Origin: Alphaproteobacteria bacterium
GTDB taxonomy: Bacteria > Pseudomonadota > Alphaproteobacteria > Rhizobiales > Xanthobacteraceae
Assembly: GCA_037200445.1 (NCBI GenBank)
Contig: JBBCGH010000001.1
Coordinates: 5,771,851 to 5,835,850 of the forward strand
Direction: 5' to 3'
Length of the DNA: 64,000 nt
A program made the position numbers and the translations under genes. This document shows, one piece after another, positions 17,107 through 26,137 of this stretch (the stretch's first letter is position 1; every line of letters begins with the position of its first letter). The notes beneath the pieces were generated by a model that was not told where the DNA came from, did no database searches, and was given only the letters and a program-made list of their open reading frames with translations.

Positions 17107-18171
17107 ATGCGGCTGGGGGCAAGGCCTGCGGCGGGACTCACGCACTCGAAGGGGAGCCGCTTCACGCGGCGCGCATTTGTTGCTTCGGCGCTGGCCGCGC
17201 CATTTGCCGGCGGCACCGCACGGGCTGCGGGAGCGCTCAACGCCTACTCGATCTGGCCGGAGAATTACGCGCGTCCAATGATGGAAGCCTTCGAGAAGGC
17301 CTCCGGCATCGCGGTCAAGTTCGTGCGCTTTTCATCCGGCGAGGCGCTCGCGCGGGTCACAGCCGAGAAGAACAATCCGCAGATCGACGTGCTGTTCGGC
17401 GGTCCGGTCGAGACCTTCACGGCCGGCCAGAGCAAGGGCGTGTTCGAGCCCTACAAGTCTCCGTCCTGGGCGGACCTTCCCGCCCGCTTCAAGGACAAAG
17501 ACGGCCAGTGGACCGCGATCGCCGACGACCCGCTCGTGTTCATGACCAACACGGCCTTCCTCAAGCAGCACAATCTGCAGCCGCCCGCCTCCTGGGGCGA
17601 CCTGCTCAATCCGGCCTACAAGGACATGCTGCAGATGGCGGACGCACGCACGTCCGGCACGGCGGTGACGCGCATCTTCTCGATCTTGCAGGCGCACGAC
17701 CGCAACGAAGACGCCGCCTTCGCCTACATGAAGAAGCTGCGCAAGAACATCCAGTCCTATACCAAGAGCGGCGGCGGCGGCACGCTGCCGGTCGGTCTCG
17801 GACAGGCCGGCGGAGGCATCTTCTTCATCGTCGATGCACTGTTCACGCGGCAAAAGGGCTACGACGTCCAGATCAGTTTCCCGAAGGAAGGCATCGGCTC
17901 GGCGGCCGAATGCATTGCGCTGATCAAGGGCGCGAAGAATCTCGACGCCGGCAAGAAGTTGATCGACTGGGCGACCAGCCCCGACATGCAGTCGCTGCTC
18001 GCACCGAACAAGATCAATTTCCTTCCGGCTCACCCGAAGGTCGCGGCCGACCCGTCGCTCGCGGATGTGCTGAAGGGCGCCAAGATCATCGAGATCGACG
18101 AAGCGTGGGCCGGCGCCAACCGACAGCGCATCATCGAGCGCTGGATCGCCGAAGTGCTCAATGCCGGCTAG
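17107..18171 (+). CDS. ABC transporter periplasmic binding protein, Fe3+/polyamine type
   Basis: A 354-residue binding protein with an N-terminal twin-arginine-like signal ([18 protein letters not shown]). The body matches the extracellular solute-binding family that includes iron(III) receptors (FbpA/AfuA) and putrescine receptors: FEKASGIAVKFVRFSSGEALARVTAEKNNPQIDVLFGG and TNTAFLKQHNLQPPASWGDLLNP. I do not see the paired tyrosines (YY) of classic FbpA iron binding, so the ligand is open. GGGAGGAAA directly precedes ATG 17107. First gene of a three-gene importer operon. Confidence 0.88.
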   Translation: MRLGARPAAGLTHSKGSRFTRRAFVASALAAPFAGGTARAAGALNAYSIWPENYARPMMEAFEKASGIAVKFVRFSSGEALARVTAEKNNPQIDVLFGGPVETFTAGQSKGVFEPYKSPSWADLPARFKDKDGQWTAIADDPLVFMTNTAFLKQHNLQPPASWGDLLNPAYKDMLQMADARTSGTAVTRIFSILQAHDRNEDAAFAYMKKLRKNIQSYTKSGGGGTLPVGLGQAGGGIFFIVDALFTRQKGYDVQISFPKEGIGSAAECIALIKGAKNLDAGKKLIDWATSPDMQSLLAPNKINFLPAHPKVAADPSLADVLKGAKIIEIDEAWAGANRQRIIERWIAEVLNAG

Positions 18172-18174
18172 CTG

Positions 18175-19866
18175 ATGGCCGCCGCCGTCACCGCGCGAGC
18201 GCCCGCGCACAGCGATCCGTTCCGCATGGGCGTGATCGTCGTGCTCTGGCTGCTGCTCGGCCTGTTCGTCCTCTATCCGCTCGCCTGCCTGCTTGGGCGC
18301 GCCTTCAGCGACGATACCGGTTTTACGCTTGGTCCCATCGTCGGCGCGCTCGGCAACCCGACGCATCTGCGCGCATTGCGTAACAGCCTCGTGCTGGCAA
18401 CGCTGGTCGGCATCCTCGGCACGGCGGCGGGATTCCTGTTCGCCTACACGGTCGAGCGCACCGACATGAGCCGAGGCGCGAAACGGCTGATCGATCTCGT
18501 CATCCTGCTGCCGCTGATCTCGCCGCCGTTCACCACCTCCATCGGTTTCGTGTTCTCGTTCGGGCCGCGCGGGCTCATCACTTATCACCTGCTCGGGATG
18601 CAGAACGCGCAGGTCTATGGCTGGGTCAGCACCACCTGTGCCGAAGCGCTGACCTATTTTCCGCTCGGGTTCCTGGCGTTGCGGCCGCTCATCGCCGCCA
18701 TCGGCGGCGATCTCGAGGAAGCGGCCTTCAGTCTCGGCGGCTCGCGCTGGCAGGTGTTCCGGACCGTCACGCTCCCGCTGACCACGCCGGGACTCGGCAA
18801 CGCATTCCTGTTGATCTTCGCCGCATCGCTCGCCGACTTCGCAACGCCCCTGATCCTTGCCGGCAACAATCTGCCGGTGCTGCCGACCGACGCCTATCTG
18901 CAGATCACCGGCATGTTCGATCTCAAGGGCGGCGCGGTGCTCTCGCTGCTGCTGCTCGTGCCGGCGGGCCTCGTGTTCTTCGCCCAGCGCTACCTGGTCG
19001 AGCGGCGCAGCTACGTGACCATCACCGGCAAGATCGGCGGACGCGCGCATGGCGCCGGAGCTGCTCCTTTGGCACGCTTGCTCTTATGGGCGAATTGCGC
19101 GGCGCTGACCCTGTTCATCCTCTATCTCTACGGCCTGCTGGTCTACGCCTCCGCGGTCGTCGCCTTCGGGGCGAACGAAACGCTGACGCTCGACAACTAC
19201 CGGGTCATCTTCACCGAAGGCATACCGGCGATTAAAGACACGCTGATCATCGCGTTGATCGGCATGCCGCTCGGCGGGCTCTACGGCGTGATCGTCGGCT
19301 ATCTCATCGCACGCAGCCGCGGCATCGGCCGGCACATGATCGAGATTGTCAGCATGATCAACTACGCGCTGCCCGGCACCATCGTGGGCATCGCGTATCT
19401 GATCGCGTTCAACGACCAGCCCCTCGTGCTCACCGGCACGGCGACGATCATCATCGCCTGCTACATTTTCCGCTACAGTCCGACCGGCATCCGCACCACG
19501 GTCGCGCTGCTGCAGCAAATCGACCGCAGCATCGAGGAAGCCTCGTTCAGCCTCGGCGCGAGCAGCCTGCGCACATTTAGGAGCGTGACCCTGCCGCTGA
19601 TCCTGCCGGCGTTCTTTGCCGGGCTCGGCACCGTGTTCATCCGCGCCATGACGGCGATCAGCGCGACGATCTTCCTCGTGTCGATCAACTGGACGCTGAT
19701 CACGGTGCGCATCCTGGAGAACATGACCGAGGTGGCGCTCGGGCCTGCGGCCGCCTTCTCGGTGTTCGTGATCGTGGTGGTTCTGGCGGTCACCTCGCTG
19801 CTCAACATCGCGCTTAGCCGGATGACGGCGCCGACACAGCGCGTATCGGTCGGGACCGCGTCATGA
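18175..19866 (+). CDS. ABC transporter permease with two fused transmembrane domains, Fe3+ type
   Basis: A 563-residue inner-membrane protein made of two binding-protein-dependent permease domains. Each has the EAA-loop: EEAAFSLGGSRWQVFRTVTLP near residue 180 and EEASFSLGASSLRTFRSVTLP near residue 455. This two-in-one layout is characteristic of FbpB-type iron importers. It starts 3 bases after the binding-protein stop and overlaps the ATPase start (ATGA), so all three are co-translated. Confidence 0.92.
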   Translation: MAAAVTARAPAHSDPFRMGVIVVLWLLLGLFVLYPLACLLGRAFSDDTGFTLGPIVGALGNPTHLRALRNSLVLATLVGILGTAAGFLFAYTVERTDMSRGAKRLIDLVILLPLISPPFTTSIGFVFSFGPRGLITYHLLGMQNAQVYGWVSTTCAEALTYFPLGFLALRPLIAAIGGDLEEAAFSLGGSRWQVFRTVTLPLTTPGLGNAFLLIFAASLADFATPLILAGNNLPVLPTDAYLQITGMFDLKGGAVLSLLLLVPAGLVFFAQRYLVERRSYVTITGKIGGRAHGAGAAPLARLLLWANCAALTLFILYLYGLLVYASAVVAFGANETLTLDNYRVIFTEGIPAIKDTLIIALIGMPLGGLYGVIVGYLIARSRGIGRHMIEIVSMINYALPGTIVGIAYLIAFNDQPLVLTGTATIIIACYIFRYSPTGIRTTVALLQQIDRSIEEASFSLGASSLRTFRSVTLPLILPAFFAGLGTVFIRAMTAISATIFLVSINWTLITVRILENMTEVALGPAAAFSVFVIVVVLAVTSLLNIALSRMTAPTQRVSVGTAS

Positions 19867-20945
19867 GCGCCACAGCCCCTGTCGGCATCGCGCTGCGGCG
19901 CGTGTCCGCGGCTTTCCGCAGTCCTGAAGGTATGGCGGTCGCTGCCGTGCGCGACGTCGATCTCGCGGTGCGGCCCGGCGAGCTTTTGACACTGCTCGGG
20001 CCGTCGGGCTGCGGCAAGACAACGACGCTGCGCATGATCGCGGGCTTTCAGGAGCCGAGCGCCGGTGAAATCCTGATCGGCGAGCGCGACGTTACGCGCG
20101 TGGCCGCCAACCGGCGCGATATCGGGTTTGTGTTCCAGAGCTACGCGCTGTTTCCGCACCTCACCGTATTCGGCAATGTGGCGTATGGGCTGCGCATCCG
20201 CCGCAAGGGCGCCGACGAGACGCGCACCGCCGTCGCCGAAGTGCTCACACTGGTGGGCTTGAGCGGTTTCGAGCGCCGCTTCCCGAGCGAGCTTTCCGGC
20301 GGGCAGCAGCAGCGCGTGGCGCTCGCGCGCGCCATCGTGATCCGTCCGCGCGTGCTGCTCTTCGACGAGCCGCTGTCGAACCTCGACGCCAAGCTGCGCG
20401 TCGACATGCGCACCGAAATCAAGCGGCTGCAGCGCACGCTCGGCATTACGACGGTTTACGTCACGCACGATCAGGAAGAGGCAATGGCGATCTCCGACCG
20501 CATCGCCGTCATGAAGGATGGAAGCATCGCGCAACTCGGCAGCGCCGAGGAGCTTTACCGGCGCCCGGCCTCATCCTTCGTCGCCGGATTTCTCGGCCGC
20601 GCCAATCTGCTGCCTGCGACGGTGCGCGCATCCGGCAGCGGCAGCGTGACGCTGGATGTGGCGGGCGCCGCGATCACCGTGCCGTCCGCCGCAAGCTTCC
20701 CCGCGGGTACGCAGCTCAGCGTCATGATCCGTCCGGAGCGGATCTCGATCGGACCGCCGGGCGAACTCCTCGATGGCGAGATCGTGAGCACGGTCTATCT
20801 GGGCGAGAAGGCCGAGTATGTGGTGCGGGTCGGGACTGCGACGATCCAGATTATCCGCTCCGATCCGCCGGAAGGCGAGACGCTCGCGGCCGGCGCACGC
20901 GTCGGCCTCAGGCTGCCGCACGAGGGTGTGCAGTTGCTCCCTTGA
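19863..20945 (+). CDS. ABC transporter ATPase, PotA/FbpC type
   Basis: 360 residues. Walker A GPSGCGKTTT near residue 46, Q-loop FVFQSYALFPH, signature LSGGQQQR, Walker B VLLFDEPLSNLD and the switch histidine in YVTHDQEEA are all intact. The C-terminal 110 residues form a TOBE domain (RPERISIGPPG). It powers the importer encoded just upstream. The stop is 8 bases from the stop of a convergent secreted-protein gene. Confidence 0.93.
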   Translation: MSATAPVGIALRRVSAAFRSPEGMAVAAVRDVDLAVRPGELLTLLGPSGCGKTTTLRMIAGFQEPSAGEILIGERDVTRVAANRRDIGFVFQSYALFPHLTVFGNVAYGLRIRRKGADETRTAVAEVLTLVGLSGFERRFPSELSGGQQQRVALARAIVIRPRVLLFDEPLSNLDAKLRVDMRTEIKRLQRTLGITTVYVTHDQEEAMAISDRIAVMKDGSIAQLGSAEELYRRPASSFVAGFLGRANLLPATVRASGSGSVTLDVAGAAITVPSAASFPAGTQLSVMIRPERISIGPPGELLDGEIVSTVYLGEKAEYVVRVGTATIQIIRSDPPEGETLAAGARVGLRLPHEGVQLLP

Positions 20946-20953
20946 GCCTCAAC

Positions 20954-21589
20954 TCACAGCCCGCCTGGCGGATCCTGCGCCACGGCGTGCGTCGGCACGC
21001 GTGCATCGACCGCATAGATCGGCGGAAAGCCCGTCACCAAAATCTGCGCGTTGATATGCATCGGCGCCGCGGCTGCCGCGAGCCCGATGAAGAAGGTCGT
21101 GTTCTTGATGTCGGCCGGCCCGTCGAGGCAAAGCGGCGACTTGAGCGTGAACACGATCACGTCACCGAATCGCTCTGCCGATTTGAGACCGATCGTGCCC
21201 AGCGCACCGCCGGTGGTCACGAACACATCGGCCAGCGTGTTGTTCTTGTAAGGCAGCGGCTTATGCGGGCCGAAATTGAGGTTGAAACTCTCGATGCAAT
21301 CGGCCTGGCCCGACGCCGGTGTCATGCTGATACGGTATTCATAGCCGATGAAGCCGGCTGCCGGGGTGTTGTCCTGCGCCGCATATGTACGCGACTGCAG
21401 CCAGGCGTTGCCGGGCGCGACTGTCGGCAGCAGGATGTTGCCGCTCGTGTCCGAGACTTTGACTGTGCAGGTTGCGTTGAACACGCAGTTGATCGTGGGC
21501 GCGCTCACCTCCACGATCGTCAGCGGCTGCGCACTTGCCGCACCCGGCAGCATCGCGAATGCCGCGAGTGCAATTACACTCAGTCGCAT
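20954..21589 (-). CDS. Secreted protein of unknown function
   Basis: 211 residues opening with a clean signal peptide (MRLSVIALAAFAMLPGAASA). The mature protein has four cysteines arranged as two likely disulfide pairs (INCVFNATCTVKV; ADCIESF; PLCLDGPAD), beta-rich character and a conserved-looking tail. I recognise no family. It stands alone, convergent with the ABC importer, and probably resides in the periplasm. Confidence 0.7.
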   Translation of the reverse strand: MRLSVIALAAFAMLPGAASAQPLTIVEVSAPTINCVFNATCTVKVSDTSGNILLPTVAPGNAWLQSRTYAAQDNTPAAGFIGYEYRISMTPASGQADCIESFNLNFGPHKPLPYKNNTLADVFVTTGGALGTIGLKSAERFGDVIVFTLKSPLCLDGPADIKNTTFFIGLAAAAAPMHINAQILVTGFPPIYAVDARVPTHAVAQDPPGGL

Positions 21590-21675
21590 CGTGCCCCTCC
21601 CCGGCTCATGCCAGGTGAGAGCAAGTGTGGACCTGACCTAAGGTCGACGCAAGGTAGCGCTACAGCTTTAGGCCT

Positions 21676-22725
21676 TCACGCCGCAGGCTTCATCTGGTGG
21701 CTCGGGGTCGACTGCGAAATCTTCATTTCATCGTCGGTCATGTCGGCCGGAATATCGGCAAACAGCGGCGTCGAAAGATAGCGCTCGCCGGTGTCGGGCA
21801 GCATGCACAGGATGGTCGAACCCTTCGGGGCATCCTTGGCGACCTGCAGCGCGCCCGCGAAAGTGCCGCCCGCCGTGATGCCGACGAAAATGCCCTCCTT
21901 CTTCGCGAGCTCCTGACTGCACTTGATCGCGTCTGCATTCGGAATGGTGATGAGGCGGTCGATCACCTTCATGTCGACCGCATCGCCGGTGAGCTTCGGG
22001 ATGAAGTCCGGGCTCCACCCCTGCATCGGATGCGGCTTGAAGGCCGGATGTGGCTTTGCCGGCGTGCCATCCTGGTTGCGCTCCTGCGGTTGGCCGCTCG
22101 AAAGCATCGGCGCCTCGGCCGGCTCGCACACCACGATCTTGGTGTCGGGCAATTCCTTCTCGAACACGCGCGCGACACCCTTCAGCGTGCCGCCGGTGCC
22201 GAAGCCGGTCACCCAGTAATCGAGCTTTGTTCCCTTGAAGTCGTTGATGATCTCGCGCGCGGTGGTGCGCGAGTGCATGTCAGGGTTGGCCTCGTTCTCG
22301 AACTGGCGGGTCAGGAACCAGCCGTTCTTCTTGGCTAGCTCCTGGGCCTTGGCGACCATGCCCAAGCCGCGCCCGGCGGCGGGCGTGAGCACCACCTTGG
22401 CGCCGAGGAAGCGCATCAGCTTGCGCCGCTCGACGCTGAAGGTTTCTGCCATCGTACAGACAAACGGATAGCCCTTGGCGGCGCACACCATCGCAAGCCC
22501 GATGCCGGTGTTGCCAGAGGTCGCCTCGATCACGGTCTGGCCGGGCTTGAGCTCGCCCGACTTTTCCGCCGCTTCGATCACGCCGAGCGCAAGGCGATCC
22601 TTCACCGAGCCGAGCGGATTGAACGCCTCGATCTTGACATAGAGGTTGACGTGATCGGGCGCGAGCCGGTTGACGCGCACGGCGGGGGTATTGCCCACAG
22701 TGCCGAGAATGCTTTCGAATTTCAT
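21676..22725 (-). CDS. cysK: cysteine synthase A (O-acetylserine sulfhydrylase)
   Basis: 349 residues, fold-type II PLP enzyme. The PLP lysine is in NPLGSVKDR near residue 42, the substrate loop is EATSGNTG near residue 68, and GTGGTLKG binds the phosphate. It joins sulfide to O-acetylserine to make cysteine. GGAGG lies 6 bases before the ATG. Against a usual length near 310 residues it has an insertion around residues 205-245 (QPQERNQDGTPAKPHPAFKP) and a longer C-terminus, so a cystathionine beta-synthase-like or specialised sulfhydrylase is possible. Confidence 0.88.
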   Translation of the reverse strand: MKFESILGTVGNTPAVRVNRLAPDHVNLYVKIEAFNPLGSVKDRLALGVIEAAEKSGELKPGQTVIEATSGNTGIGLAMVCAAKGYPFVCTMAETFSVERRKLMRFLGAKVVLTPAAGRGLGMVAKAQELAKKNGWFLTRQFENEANPDMHSRTTAREIINDFKGTKLDYWVTGFGTGGTLKGVARVFEKELPDTKIVVCEPAEAPMLSSGQPQERNQDGTPAKPHPAFKPHPMQGWSPDFIPKLTGDAVDMKVIDRLITIPNADAIKCSQELAKKEGIFVGITAGGTFAGALQVAKDAPKGSTILCMLPDTGERYLSTPLFADIPADMTDDEMKISQSTPSHQMKPAA

Positions 22726-22846
22726 GACGCCTCCGCTGAATGGCTCGGGTTCCGCCCCAGCTAAGCATCCCGCTCGCGCGCCGTACAGCCTTGCCGCCCG
22801 GATGGCTGGCTCCTAACCTCGCCCGCAAAGAGGGAGAGAAACGCCC

Positions 22847-23821
22847 ATGCTCGCGCGCCGGGACTTCATCGCGCTCAGCGCCGCCGCGCTTGCTGCGCCG
22901 GCGCTGCTACGGCGCGCGCAGGCGCAAGCCTATCCGTCGCGTTTCGTGCGCCTCGTATGCCCATTTCCGCCCGGCGGCGCGGTCGATGCCGCCGCCCGCA
23001 TCATCGCCGGACGTCTTTCCGAGATGTGGGGCCAGCAGATGGTGGTCGAGAACCGCCCTGGTGCGGGTGGCAATGTCGCGGCCGCCGCCGTGCTCTCGTC
23101 CGAGGCGGATGGCTACACCGTCTACATCGCCTCCATCGGACACGCGATCTCGCAGTTCACCACGCCGTCGCTCACCTACCATCCGGTGAACGACTTTGCG
23201 CCGGTGACGCTGATGTGCGTCTACCCGAACATCATGGCGATCCCGAATTCCTCCCCGGATCGTTCGGTGCCCGACTTCATTGCGCGCGCGAAGGCTAATC
23301 CAGGCAAGGTGACCTATTGCTCTTCCGGCATCGGCACGTCGCTGTATCTCGCGGGCGAGTTGTTCAAGCGGATGGCGGGAATCGAGCTGACGCACATTCC
23401 CTACCGCGGCGCCGGGCCCGCGCTGAACGATCTGATCGCCGGCCGCATCGACGCGATCTTCGCGAATTTTCCCTCGACGCTGCCGCTGGTGCAGCAGGGC
23501 ACGGTGCGTGGGCTCGCGGTGACGACGGCACAGCGCCAGCCCGAGGTGCCGGACCTGCCGGCGATCGCGGAGTTCATTCCGGGCTACGACGTGTCGTCGT
23601 GGTTCGCGCTGTTCGTCGCAGCGAAGACGCCAGCGGAGATCGTCACGAAGCTGCGTGACGACGCGGTCGCGGCGCTCAACACGCCGGCCGTGAAGGCGCG
23701 CTACGCGCAACTCGGCGCGACCGTGGTCGGCTCGACGCCGGCCGAGCTTGCGACGTTCCTGCAGGACGAGATCGAGCGCTGGGGACCGATCATCAAGGCA
23801 GCAGGGATCAAGCCGGAGTAG
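22847..23821 (+). CDS. Bug/TctC-family tripartite tricarboxylate transporter binding protein
   Basis: 324 residues. A twin-arginine-like signal (LARRDFIALSAAALAAPALL) precedes the Bug fold, with the canonical FPPGGAVDAAARIIAGRLSEMWGQQMVVENRPGAGG stretch and the HIPYRGAGPALNDLIAGRID block. The family binds carboxylates for TctAB carriers, but many members are orphans. No tctA or tctB is nearby, so it is an orphan receptor whose partner would be elsewhere. GGGAGAG precedes the ATG. Confidence 0.92.
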   Translation: MLARRDFIALSAAALAAPALLRRAQAQAYPSRFVRLVCPFPPGGAVDAAARIIAGRLSEMWGQQMVVENRPGAGGNVAAAAVLSSEADGYTVYIASIGHAISQFTTPSLTYHPVNDFAPVTLMCVYPNIMAIPNSSPDRSVPDFIARAKANPGKVTYCSSGIGTSLYLAGELFKRMAGIELTHIPYRGAGPALNDLIAGRIDAIFANFPSTLPLVQQGTVRGLAVTTAQRQPEVPDLPAIAEFIPGYDVSSWFALFVAAKTPAEIVTKLRDDAVAALNTPAVKARYAQLGATVVGSTPAELATFLQDEIERWGPIIKAAGIKPE

Positions 23822-23869
23822 CGCATGATCCCGAAAAGTGGATACCGGCTTTCGGACAAGATCATGCGC
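23822..23869. repeat. Interspersed palindrome, GCATGATCCCGAAAAGTGG family, copy 1
   Basis: CGCATGATCCCGAAAAGTGG at the left and CTTTCGGACAAGATCATGCG at the right form an imperfect hairpin around ACCGG. Close copies occur at 26741-26789 and 38719-38767. It starts right at the stop of the preceding gene and ends just before the SDR ribosome-binding site. Confidence 0.85.
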
Positions 23870-23885
23870 AAAAAGGAAAAACTAA

Positions 23886-24695
23886 ATGGCGGACGGTCGG
23901 GTTGTCTTGGTCACCGGCGCGGCCGGCGGCATCGGGTCGGCGATCACCAAGGCGCTGGTTGCGGCGGGTCACAGCGTCGCGGCAGTCGATCGCGATGCGC
24001 AAGCGCTCGGGCGGCTGCCCGCATCGGATCGCATCCAGCCGATCATGGCGGATCTCGCAAACGAAGCCGCGTGCCGCGAGGCGGTTGCGTCCGCGGTCGC
24101 GCGGTTCGGGCGGCTCGAAGGCGTCATCAACAATGCCGGTGTCGGCATGAGCTCGTTGCGCGGCGACGCCGAGAAGAATGTGCCGGGCATCGAAGAACTG
24201 ACGGCCGAGGTCTGGGACCGTTTCTATTCGATCAACATCCGCGGCCACATCCTGGTGACGCAGGCGGCGCTGCCGCATCTGCGCGCCTCGAAGTTCGGGC
24301 GCATCATCAACAACACGACCAGCTTCCGCTCCATGCTGCGGGTCAACCCGTACGGTCCGCTCAAGGCCGCGCTGGAAGCGCTGTCAGCGGTATGGGCCGA
24401 GGAACTGAAGAAGGACGGGATTACCGTCAACGTGCTGATCCCGGGCGGACCGACCGACACGCCGTTCATCTCCGATGACGCCGGCTGGGACCGCACCAGG
24501 ATGCTGCGGCCCGAGGTGATGGGGCCGCCGGCCTGCTGGCTGATCTCGGACGAGGCGGCTGATTACACCGGCAACCGCATCATCGCGGGCAATTGGGATG
24601 CGAAGCTTGCCGGCGCCGAGGCTGCGAAGAAAGCCGGCCGCGCCATCGGCTGGCCGGAATTGGGGGCGGATGCGGTGTGGTTGCGCGGCTCGTAG
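23886..24695 (+). CDS. short-chain dehydrogenase/reductase
   Basis: 269 residues, classical SDR. TGAAGGIG binds the dinucleotide near residue 10, NNAG is near residue 81, the catalytic serine lies in NNTTSFRS, and YGPLK (tyrosine and lysine) is near residue 154. The PGGPTDTPF block follows as usual. An aspartate after the second strand (VDRDA) suggests NAD(H) preference. AAGGAAA lies just upstream of the ATG. The substrate is unknown. Confidence 0.9.
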   Translation: MADGRVVLVTGAAGGIGSAITKALVAAGHSVAAVDRDAQALGRLPASDRIQPIMADLANEAACREAVASAVARFGRLEGVINNAGVGMSSLRGDAEKNVPGIEELTAEVWDRFYSINIRGHILVTQAALPHLRASKFGRIINNTTSFRSMLRVNPYGPLKAALEALSAVWAEELKKDGITVNVLIPGGPTDTPFISDDAGWDRTRMLRPEVMGPPACWLISDEAADYTGNRIIAGNWDAKLAGAEAAKKAGRAIGWPELGADAVWLRGS

Positions 24696-24760
24696 CCCGC
24701 ATGGAGCGCAGCGAAATACGGGGCCCGGTCCCGGATTGCGCTTCGCTTCATCCGGGCTAC
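24692..24760. repeat. Interspersed inverted repeat with GTAGCCCG/CGGGCTAC ends
   Basis: GTAGCCCGCATGGAGC at the left and CATCCGGGCTAC at the right, with inner GCGCAGCGAAA / TGCGCTTCGC arms. It includes the stop codon of the SDR gene. This is a common rhizobial intergenic repeat type. Confidence 0.7.
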
Positions 24761-24775
24761 AAGCTCTCCTATAAT
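24747..24775 (+). promoter_or_regulatory. Possible sigma70 promoter for gcdH
   Basis: A perfect -10 TATAAT at 24770-24775 is preceded at 17 bp by TTCATC (24747-24752), a weak -35 that lies inside the repeat. The glutaryl-CoA dehydrogenase ATG is 27 bases downstream. Confidence 0.4.
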
Positions 24776-24802
24776 GACGCACTGAAATAAAGGAGCGCAC
24801 CC

Positions 24803-26020
24803 ATGTCGGTCGCCGAGCAGCATGTGGGCAAGCCCGCCATCTCGTTAAAGGACGCGGATTTCAACTGGGAGGACCCGCTCGATCTCGAAAGCGAGCTTTC
24901 GCAGGAAGAGCGCATGGTGCGCGACACCGCGCGCGGCTATGCGCAGGAAAAGCTCTTTCCCCGCGTGCTTAAGGCCTATCGCGAGGAGAGCTTCGACCGC
25001 GAGATCATGCGCGAGATGGGCGCACTTGGCCTGATCGGCGCGACGATTCCCGAAGAGTACGGCGGCGCGGGGCTTGGTTATGTCTGCTACGGGCTGATCG
25101 CGCGCGAGGTCGAGGCGGTCGACTCAGGTTATCGCTCCGCGATGTCGGTGCAGTCCTCGCTGGTGATGCACCCGATCTATTCTTATGGCTCGGAGGCGCA
25201 GCGGCACCGCTATCTGCCAAAGCTGGCGAGCGGCGAAACGGTCGGCTGCTTCGGCCTGACCGAGCCCGACTACGGCTCCGATCCCGGCTCGATGGTGACG
25301 CGTGCCGAGAAAGTCTCCGGCGGCTATGCGCTCAGCGGCGCCAAGATGTGGATCACCAACTCGCCGATCGCCGACATCGCGGTGGTGTGGGCGAAGCTCG
25401 ACGGCGCGATCCGCGGCTTCATCGTCGAGCGCGGCACCAAGGGATTCTCCACGCCGAAGATCGAGGGCAAGCTTTCGCTGCGCGCCTCGGTCACCGGCGA
25501 GATCGTGCTGGAAAATTGCGTGGTGCCGGAGGAGAACCTGCTGCCGAACGTGAAGGGACTCGCCGGCCCGTTCGGCTGCCTCAACATGGCGCGCTACGGC
25601 ATCGCCTGGGGCGCGATGGGCGCGGCGGAGTTCTGCTGGCACCGCGCGCGGCAATACGTGCTCGACCGCAGGCAGTTCGGCAAGCCGCTCGCCGCCAATC
25701 AGCTGATCCAGAAGAAGCTCGCCGACATGCAGACCGAGATCACGCTCGGGCTGCATTCGGCATTGCGGCTCGGCCGCATGCTCGAGGCGCACACCGCGGC
25801 GCCCGCCGCAATCTCGCTGATGAAGCGCAACAACTGCGGCAAGGCGCTCGACATCGCGCGGCTTGCGCGTGACATGCATGGCGGCAACGGCATCTCGGAC
25901 GAATTCCACGTGATGCGCGTGATGTGCAATCTCGAAACGGTGAACACCTACGAGGGCGCGCACGACATCCATGCACTGATCCTCGGCCGCGCGCAGACCG
26001 GGATACAGGCGTTTGTGTAG
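24803..26020 (+). CDS. gcdH: glutaryl-CoA dehydrogenase
   Basis: 405 residues, acyl-CoA dehydrogenase fold. FAD/substrate-binding [17 protein letters not shown] is near residue 150 and [17 protein letters not shown] near 183; the catalytic glutamate is in [20 protein letters not shown] near residue 382. The Arg in the [10 protein letters not shown] region and the [12 protein letters not shown] ending are typical of glutaryl-CoA rather than short-chain enzymes. It oxidises and decarboxylates glutaryl-CoA to crotonyl-CoA in lysine and aromatic breakdown. AAGGAG precedes the ATG. Confidence 0.92.
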   Translation: MSVAEQHVGKPAISLKDADFNWEDPLDLESELSQEERMVRDTARGYAQEKLFPRVLKAYREESFDREIMREMGALGLIGATIPEEYGGAGLGYVCYGLIAREVEAVDSGYRSAMSVQSSLVMHPIYSYGSEAQRHRYLPKLASGETVGCFGLTEPDYGSDPGSMVTRAEKVSGGYALSGAKMWITNSPIADIAVVWAKLDGAIRGFIVERGTKGFSTPKIEGKLSLRASVTGEIVLENCVVPEENLLPNVKGLAGPFGCLNMARYGIAWGAMGAAEFCWHRARQYVLDRRQFGKPLAANQLIQKKLADMQTEITLGLHSALRLGRMLEAHTAAPAAISLMKRNNCGKALDIARLARDMHGGNGISDEFHVMRVMCNLETVNTYEGAHDIHALILGRAQTGIQAFV

Positions 26021-26025
26021 ATTAG

Positions 26026-26137
26026 CCCTCACCCTGAGGAGCGCGGCGCAGCCGCGCGTCTCGAAGGGCGGGGGCGTGCATAGCGCTTCGAGCCATGGTT
26101 CGAGACGCGTCGCTTCGCGACGCTCCTCACCATGAGG
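26026..26137. repeat. Interspersed inverted repeat, CCTCACCCTGAGGAGC family, copy 2
   Basis: CCCTCACCCTGAGGAGCGC at the left and GCGACGCTCCTCACCATGAGG at the right, with inner CGCGTCTCGAAGG / GGTTCGAGACGCG arms. Same architecture as 4127-4232. It lies between the convergent gcdH and pyrE genes and may act in ending both transcripts. Confidence 0.75.

Noticed and set aside
22847..23821. TctC-like gene as part of a complete tripartite tricarboxylate transporter.
   Set aside because: No tctA or tctB gene lies within reach; it is an orphan receptor.
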